From Lachnospiraceae bacterium (GTDB lineage Bacteria; Bacillota; Clostridia; Lachnospirales; Lachnospiraceae), in assembly GCA_017475845.1 (NCBI GenBank), contig JAFVEU010000130.1, positions 1 through 6,103 on the forward strand: DNA of 6,103 nucleotides, given 5' to 3'. Below, in pieces: positions 5,628 through 6,103 of the stretch. Under the pieces are notes generated by a model. It was not told the origin of the DNA, ran no database searches, and saw only the letters and a list, made by a program, of their open reading frames with translations. Made by a program: the position numbers and the translations under genes. Every line of letters starts with the position of its first letter. Position 1 is the first letter of the stretch.

Positions 5628-5635
5628 CTCCTTTT
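5628..5635 (-). promoter_or_regulatory. Ribosome binding site of the TIGR02530-type gene
   Basis: AAAAGGAG on the minus strand, 6 bases from the ATG at 5621, which favours this start over the in-frame ATG two codons later. Confidence 0.75.
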
Positions 5636-5646
5636 CCCTGCCTTAA

Positions 5647-5664
5647 GCATCATTCCTTTGATGC
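5647..5664 (-). other. Small hairpin between flgD and the TIGR02530-type gene
   Basis: GCATCA (5647-5652) and TGATGC (5659-5664) are complementary with a six-base loop. The stem is short and has no U tract, so it is unlikely to end transcription. A role in mRNA processing is possible but not shown. Confidence 0.3.
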
Positions 5665-5678
5665 GTATCGTCCGTTCC

Positions 5679-6103
5679 TCACGATCCTGCGGCAGATGAA
5701 GCTGCACCGGTTATATCAATGCCATATCCCTTATAGAGCTCTGCATAAGCCCTGATCCCGTTCTGAAGATCCGCCGAGAGGAAGGTCCTCTGATACTCGG
5801 ACATTCCTGTGTATGCACCGTAGAGAGCCTTAAGCTGGTCGGTGTACTGGGATGCATTGGCAGCCGTTATGTTGTTGATCCCGGGAAGCTTTCCGAATGC
5901 TGTCGCCCACTCTCCAGAGAGAGCAACCGCATCCGCATAGTCTGCGTCGTAAACCTCCTTCACCTCCGAAAGCTCATATAAGGTATCGTTTACTGAAACC
6001 TTAACACTGGATCCGGAAACCGATACGTAATCCACCTTGCCGGTAACCTCGCTTACGGCTCCGGTGGTCTCATTGGTGGTCTCCACCCTTACAAGGGATC
6101 CTA
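5679..6103 (-). CDS. flgD: Flagellar hook cap protein FlgD, C-terminal part (start beyond the right edge)
   Basis: FlgD forms the cap under which FlgE subunits assemble and is then discarded. The frame is open from the right edge to the TGA at 5679-5681, giving 140 visible residues. The GTG at 6084-6086 is an internal valine, because the frame continues upstream (GSLVRVETTNETT). The GSLV start resembles the 'A/G-LVGK-V' transition after the FlgD N-terminal domain. The stretch TGKVDYVSVSGSSVKVSVND followed by LYELSEVKEV matches the FlgD beta domain, where a modified 'V-G-V-x-V' and a 'Y-L-x-V' ending are usual. Most FlgD proteins would end near there. This one continues for about 89 residues (5682-5948) with a predicted helical domain rich in Y, A and Q, ending in a flexible ITGAASSAAGS tail. 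Its place before the TIGR02530-type gene and flgE supports the call. The conserved N-terminal FlgD half is not in view. Confidence 0.83.
   Translation of the reverse strand, partial: GSLVRVETTNETTGAVSEVTGKVDYVSVSGSSVKVSVNDTLYELSEVKEVYDADYADAVALSGEWATAFGKLPGINNITAANASQYTDQLKALYGAYTGMSEYQRTFLSADLQNGIRAYAELYKGYGIDITGAASSAAGS

Noticed and set aside
6084..6086. GTG as the start of a separate 135-residue gene
   Set aside because: The frame stays open to the right edge with FlgD-like sequence upstream, and no ribosome site precedes the GTG. It is an internal valine of FlgD.

Overview
The window looks like a motility locus from an anaerobic Gram-positive of class Clostridia, most likely family Lachnospiraceae. 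This placement is inferred from three things: the flgD – TIGR02530-type protein – flgE gene order, strong AGGAGG-type ribosome binding sites, and a long flagellin whose first residues match clostridial flagellins. No rRNA, tRNA, CRISPR array, transposase or integrase is visible.

Layout, left to right. (1) 1-1803, minus strand: the first 601 codons of an unusually large flagellin, whose C-terminus lies beyond the left edge. (2) 1804-1979: a divergent control region holding a near-perfect sigma-28 (SigD/FliA) promoter for the flagellin. A partly palindromic 14-mer touches its -35 element, and its left half recurs in front of the next gene. (3) 1980-2306, plus: a 108-residue XRE-family repressor-like protein. 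(4) 2312-2340: a good sigma-A promoter followed by an A-rich, repeat-bearing leader. (5) 2416-3513, plus: a 365-residue P-loop ATPase with an Orc1/Cdc6-like layout (AAA+ core plus C-terminal winged helix). (6) 3555-3596: a long hairpin between convergent transcription units. (7) 3623-6103, minus: the end of a flagellar structural operon, transcribed right to left as flgD (5' part missing), a TIGR02530-type flagellar operon protein, and flgE.

FlgD (hook cap) and FlgE (hook) build the hook, and flagellin builds the filament after sigma-28 is released on hook completion. The window therefore joins a middle-class hook operon to a late-class filament gene. Between them sits a regulator–ATPase pair that is not part of the usual flagellar gene set. 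In many clostridia flgE is followed by flbD, motA, motB and fliL. Here the operon ends at flgE with a hairpin, facing the ATPase.

The features most worth a second look are the XRE/ATPase pair in this position, the cysteine cluster and duplicated pieces in the flagellin, the operator-like repeats near the sigma-28 promoter, and an extra helical domain on the C-terminus of FlgD.
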